A stretch of 8,511 nt of DNA from Verrucomicrobiaceae bacterium (GTDB taxonomy: Bacteria > Verrucomicrobiota > Verrucomicrobiae > Verrucomicrobiales > Akkermansiaceae): assembly GCA_947372405.1 (NCBI GenBank), contig CANBTO010000200.1, forward strand, positions 1 to 8,511. Direction: 5' to 3'. Under the pieces are notes generated by a model, which saw only the letters and a program-made list of their open reading frames with translations, did no database searches and had not been told where the DNA came from. Both the position numbers and the translations under genes were made by a program. Positions 6,718-8,511 of the stretch are shown one piece after another (the first letter of the stretch is position 1; each line of letters starts with the position of its first letter).

Positions 6718-6926
6718 TGAAGGAATGTTTTCTTCATGGAATCCTTCAACCGCAAGGAGGCGAAAAACGTTCGCAAAGAGATCACTTCGCCCGGTTGATC
6801 AAGCCGCATGTTCCATAGGATGACAGGTGATCGCTTCGTTTCATTCCCTCTGTTTTTGCGTAATCTTGCGCCTTTTTGCGGCTGAATCTATCGGTTCTTC
6901 GGCCATTGATGTTTCGTTTCCGTGAT
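6718..6926. other. Intergenic region after the importer operon
   Basis: Immediately after the permease stop, TGAAGGA (6718-6724) can pair with TCCTTCA (6742-6748) around a 17-base loop, without a T-run, so it is at most a weak 3' structure. The rest is dominated by the CGCAAAG-type inverted repeat. No gene is supported; a 20-codon frame from ATG 6736 is part of the repeat. Confidence 0.5.
6745..6886. repeat. Inverted pair of CGCAAAG-type dispersed repeats
   Basis: The left arm (6745-6780) reads TTCAACCGCAAGGAGGCGAA and ends in TCGCAAAGAG. The right arm (6851-6886), read on the minus strand, gives TTCAGCCGCAAAAAGGCGCA and ends in ACGCAAAAACA. The arms match over most of their 36 bases, about 70 bases apart. 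CGCAAAG-rich modules of this kind recur between genes in several environmental phyla, so a dispersed intergenic repeat or MITE-like unit is likely. Confidence 0.5.
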
Positions 6927-7058
6927 TTAGCACTTCACAAGCGGCTTGCTTTCATCCACAAACCCGCCGCCTTGAACCTGAAGCGTCACAACGTCCGACT
7001 TGCCGTCCTTGCCATTTGGCTCAGGACCGCCGCCGGCATGTGACGTGAAACCAACCAT
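6927..7058 (-). CDS. Probable small protein of 43 residues, unknown
   Basis: On the minus strand an ATG at 7058 opens 43 codons to a TAA at 6927-6929. It has the best ribosome binding site in the window: GAGGA (7068-7064) five bases before the start. The peptide (MVGFTSHAGGGPEPNGKDGK, then a VVTLQV strand, GGGF and a C-terminal Cys in KPLVKC) is Gly-rich, hydrophilic and lacks any signal peptide or membrane segment. A 7-8 bp hairpin lies directly upstream of the ribosome binding site in its putative leader. I do not recognise it. The gene sits alone, antisense between the importer operon and the EamA gene. The same segment can fold into a long nested hairpin, so a structured RNA is the competing reading. 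Confidence 0.5.
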   Translation of the reverse strand: MVGFTSHAGGGPEPNGKDGKSDVVTLQVQGGGFVDESKPLVKC

Positions 7059-7068
7059 TGTTTTCCTC

Positions 7069-7104
7069 ACCCGGCGTCTCCACGGACCGCCGGGTTTTTT
7101 GTTT
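7069..7104 (+). terminator. Strong intrinsic terminator just upstream of the EamA gene
   Basis: On the plus strand CCCGGCG (7070-7076) pairs perfectly with CGCCGGG (7088-7094) around an 11-base loop, and TTTTTTGTTT follows (7095-7104). It faces the EamA gene, whose ATG is 21 bases further on. It may end importer-operon read-through, some 350 bases after that operon, or act as an attenuator in an EamA leader. On the other strand the same hairpin sits just before the ribosome binding site of the small gene, without a T-run. Confidence 0.85.
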
Positions 7105-7124
7105 CCCGGCACCTCGGACGCCCG

Positions 7125-8051
7125 ATGCGGAAACGCAGCCATGTCATGAAACCACAAACGCCAGCCAGCCGCAGCATCGTCCTGATGCTCTGCTCCGTCA
7201 TCCTGTTCGCCTTGAACATCCTGCTGATCCGCGGGCTCAGCATGCACCTGCCCGCCGCCGATGGCTGGGTGGCCACCTTGTTCCGCGGATTGGTCGGCAT
7301 GGCGGTGGTCTGCATCTTTTTTTCCCGGCACATCGTCACCTTCGGCCGGCTGTTCACGCGCCCGCTCGTCATCCTGCGCGGCGCGCTAGGTGGCATCTCG
7401 ATCCTCGCCTTCTACGTCACCATCGTCCACCTGGGCGCGGCGCGCGCGACGATCATCAACCTGAGTTATCCGATGTTCGGATCGCTGATCGCCGCCCTCT
7501 GCCTGCGGGAATATCTAACAACCCGGGCGTGGATCTGGATGGGCGTCGGCTTCGCGGGGCTCGTCGTGTTTCTTGGCGGTGAGCTGCATGCGAACTTCAA
7601 CCGCTACGATGTTCTCGCGCTCGCGGGTGCCATCGGCGCGGGTGCCATCGTCGTGATCATCCGCCAGCTCCGCCACACCGAGCACACCGCGACGATCTAT
7701 GCGGCGCAGTGCATCTACAGCGTGTTGTTCGCGGCCGTTCCGGCGGTACATCCTACCGGCACATTGCCTGTTTACGGTATAGCCGCGCTCATCGGTGCCG
7801 GCATCATCGCCGCCATCGGGCAACTCGCGATGACCCACGCCTACCGCGAGCTCTCGGTGGCCCGTGGATCCGCCATCCAGATGCTGCTGCCCATCGTCAC
7901 CGCCACTGGTGGATTCATGTTCTTCGGCGAGCGTTTCACCTTCATGGAGATCGCCGGAGCGGCCGCGACTCTCTTCGCCACGTGGCAGGTCGTGTTGGCA
8001 CCGGAAAAGGTCGTCACCACCCCATGCGGGACCATGGCCAGTGACCCATGA
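7125..8051 (+). CDS. EamA/DMT-superfamily transporter
   Basis: This 308-residue inner-membrane protein has about ten hydrophobic segments arranged as two EamA repeats (roughly residues 16-150 and 158-292). Repeat 1 shows the family pattern of a first helix ending in LLIRGLS, then FRGLVGMAVV, a helix with LRGALGGISILAFYVTIV, and the YPMFGSLIAALCLRE segment, in which a conserved Glu follows the helix. Repeat 2 has the matching Gly-rich GAIGAGAIVVIIRQL, the AIGQLAMTHAYRE helix, and a final LPIVTATGGFMFFGERFT with the paired GE motif. Such proteins export or exchange amino acids, nucleotide-sugar-like compounds or other metabolites; substrate cannot be told here. Two starts are possible, ATG 7125 and ATG 7146 (seven residues shorter, MKPQTP); neither has a clear ribosome binding site. 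A strong terminator immediately upstream suggests either a separate promoter or attenuation. Confidence 0.9.
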   Translation: MRKRSHVMKPQTPASRSIVLMLCSVILFALNILLIRGLSMHLPAADGWVATLFRGLVGMAVVCIFFSRHIVTFGRLFTRPLVILRGALGGISILAFYVTIVHLGAARATIINLSYPMFGSLIAALCLREYLTTRAWIWMGVGFAGLVVFLGGELHANFNRYDVLALAGAIGAGAIVVIIRQLRHTEHTATIYAAQCIYSVLFAAVPAVHPTGTLPVYGIAALIGAGIIAAIGQLAMTHAYRELSVARGSAIQMLLPIVTATGGFMFFGERFTFMEIAGAAATLFATWQVVLAPEKVVTTPCGTMASDP

Positions 8052-8099
8052 TTCAGGGAACCACTTGCCGATGCCATGGAGCGGTGATAACTGCTGTGC

Positions 8100-8511
8100 A
8101 TGACACGCCTGCCGGTTTTCCCGCTCCTGCTATCCGTACTGTTGCCCGTGGTTGCCCATGCGGCGGAAAAACCGGAGAAAGCGATCGTCGCCGTTTATGA
8201 TCTGCAAGGCGTCGTTTCCGAATCCGGCCGCGAGCAACCCTCGCTGGGCGGCCTGCAGTTCGACGCCTCACGACCGCTCACGCTGCTGGACCTGACCCGC
8301 AGCTTGAAAAAGGCCGCGGATAACGCGTCGGTCAAAGCCGTCGTGGTGGATGCCGACGGCGCGCAACTCGACTTCGCGCAGATCCAGGAAGTCCGCAACC
8401 AACTGCTCGCCGTGCGGAAAGCCGGCAAGGATGTCTGGATGTACAGCGAGCACCTGGGCAACGGCATCGCGTTGTTGGGCAGCGCCGCGAACCATTTCAC
8501 CCTGATGCCGG
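8100..8511 (+). CDS. sppA: Signal peptide peptidase SppA-like (S49), 3' partial
   Basis: The frame opens at ATG 8100, 48 bases after the EamA gene stop, and runs off the right edge; 137 complete codons are visible. Residues 1-21 are a Sec signal peptide (hydrophobic FPLLLSVLLPVV, cleavage after AHA). Mature residues begin with the AIVAVYDLQGVVSE strand-turn, followed by LTLLDLTRSLKKAADN, VKAVVVDADG, LDFAQIQEVRNQL, RKAGKDVWMYSE and the final IALLGSAANHFTLMP. This is the order of the N-terminal domain of 67K-type signal peptide peptidase A, membrane-bound S49 serine proteases that digest cleaved signal peptides. In the family the catalytic Lys lies in this first domain and the Ser in the second; the Ser part is beyond the window. 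The predicted cleavable signal rather than a long anchor is a mild oddity. A degenerate S49 relative is the alternative. Confidence 0.8.
   Translation, partial: MTRLPVFPLLLSVLLPVVAHAAEKPEKAIVAVYDLQGVVSESGREQPSLGGLQFDASRPLTLLDLTRSLKKAADNASVKAVVVDADGAQLDFAQIQEVRNQLLAVRKAGKDVWMYSEHLGNGIALLGSAANHFTLMP

Noticed and set aside
6736..6798. 20-codon frame after the permease gene
   Set aside because: It lies inside the CGCAAAG-type repeat and lacks a properly spaced ribosome binding site.

Overview
The window is GC-rich bacterial DNA. Gene style, weak Shine-Dalgarno signals and the kinds of proteins encoded suggest Verrucomicrobia (Luteolibacter/Haloferula-like). This is an impression from reading, not a search result, and the phylum call is tentative.

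Layout. (1) Positions 3-1458 hold two adjacent plus-strand genes of unknown function. The first is cut by the left edge. Both carry the same roughly 95-105-residue domain, recognisable by a GRVLC-x-x-GK-x-x-EI signature; it is present twice in the first gene and once in the second, where it follows a signal peptide and a proline-rich stalk. (2) Positions 1459-2258 form an 800-base stretch without an intact gene that looks like a scar of mobile DNA. It holds a 56-codon C-terminal gene remnant on the minus strand, four copies of the word CCCAGACA(AAA), a two-tier hairpin, and a pair of inverted TGTGCCCAAA double repeats. It lies against the 3' end of a tRNA gene. (3) Positions 2259-2340 encode a minus-strand tRNA-Leu with the unusual anticodon AAG, followed by its own terminator. 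(4) Positions 2482-6717 are a tight three-gene ABC importer operon (ATPase, substrate-binding protein, fused double permease) of the Fe(III)/AfuABC-FbpABC-like class. The gaps are 4 bases and an ATGA overlap. (5) Positions 6718-7124 are intergenic. They contain an inverted pair of CGCAAAG-type dispersed repeats, a probable 43-residue minus-strand small gene with a good ribosome binding site, and a strong plus-strand terminator just before the next gene. (6) Positions 7125-8051 encode an EamA/DMT-family transporter, followed at 8100 by the start of a secreted signal peptide peptidase A (SppA-like) gene that runs off the right edge.

The importer genes clearly act together: the binding protein captures substrate outside the inner membrane, the 12-segment permease forms the channel and the ATPase drives it. 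No Fur-box-like palindrome was found upstream, so iron as the substrate is an inference from family only. The most interesting unexplained items are the small gene / structured RNA / terminator cluster upstream of the EamA gene, the A34 tRNA-Leu, the tRNA-adjacent repeat scar, and the uncharacterised repeated secreted domain.
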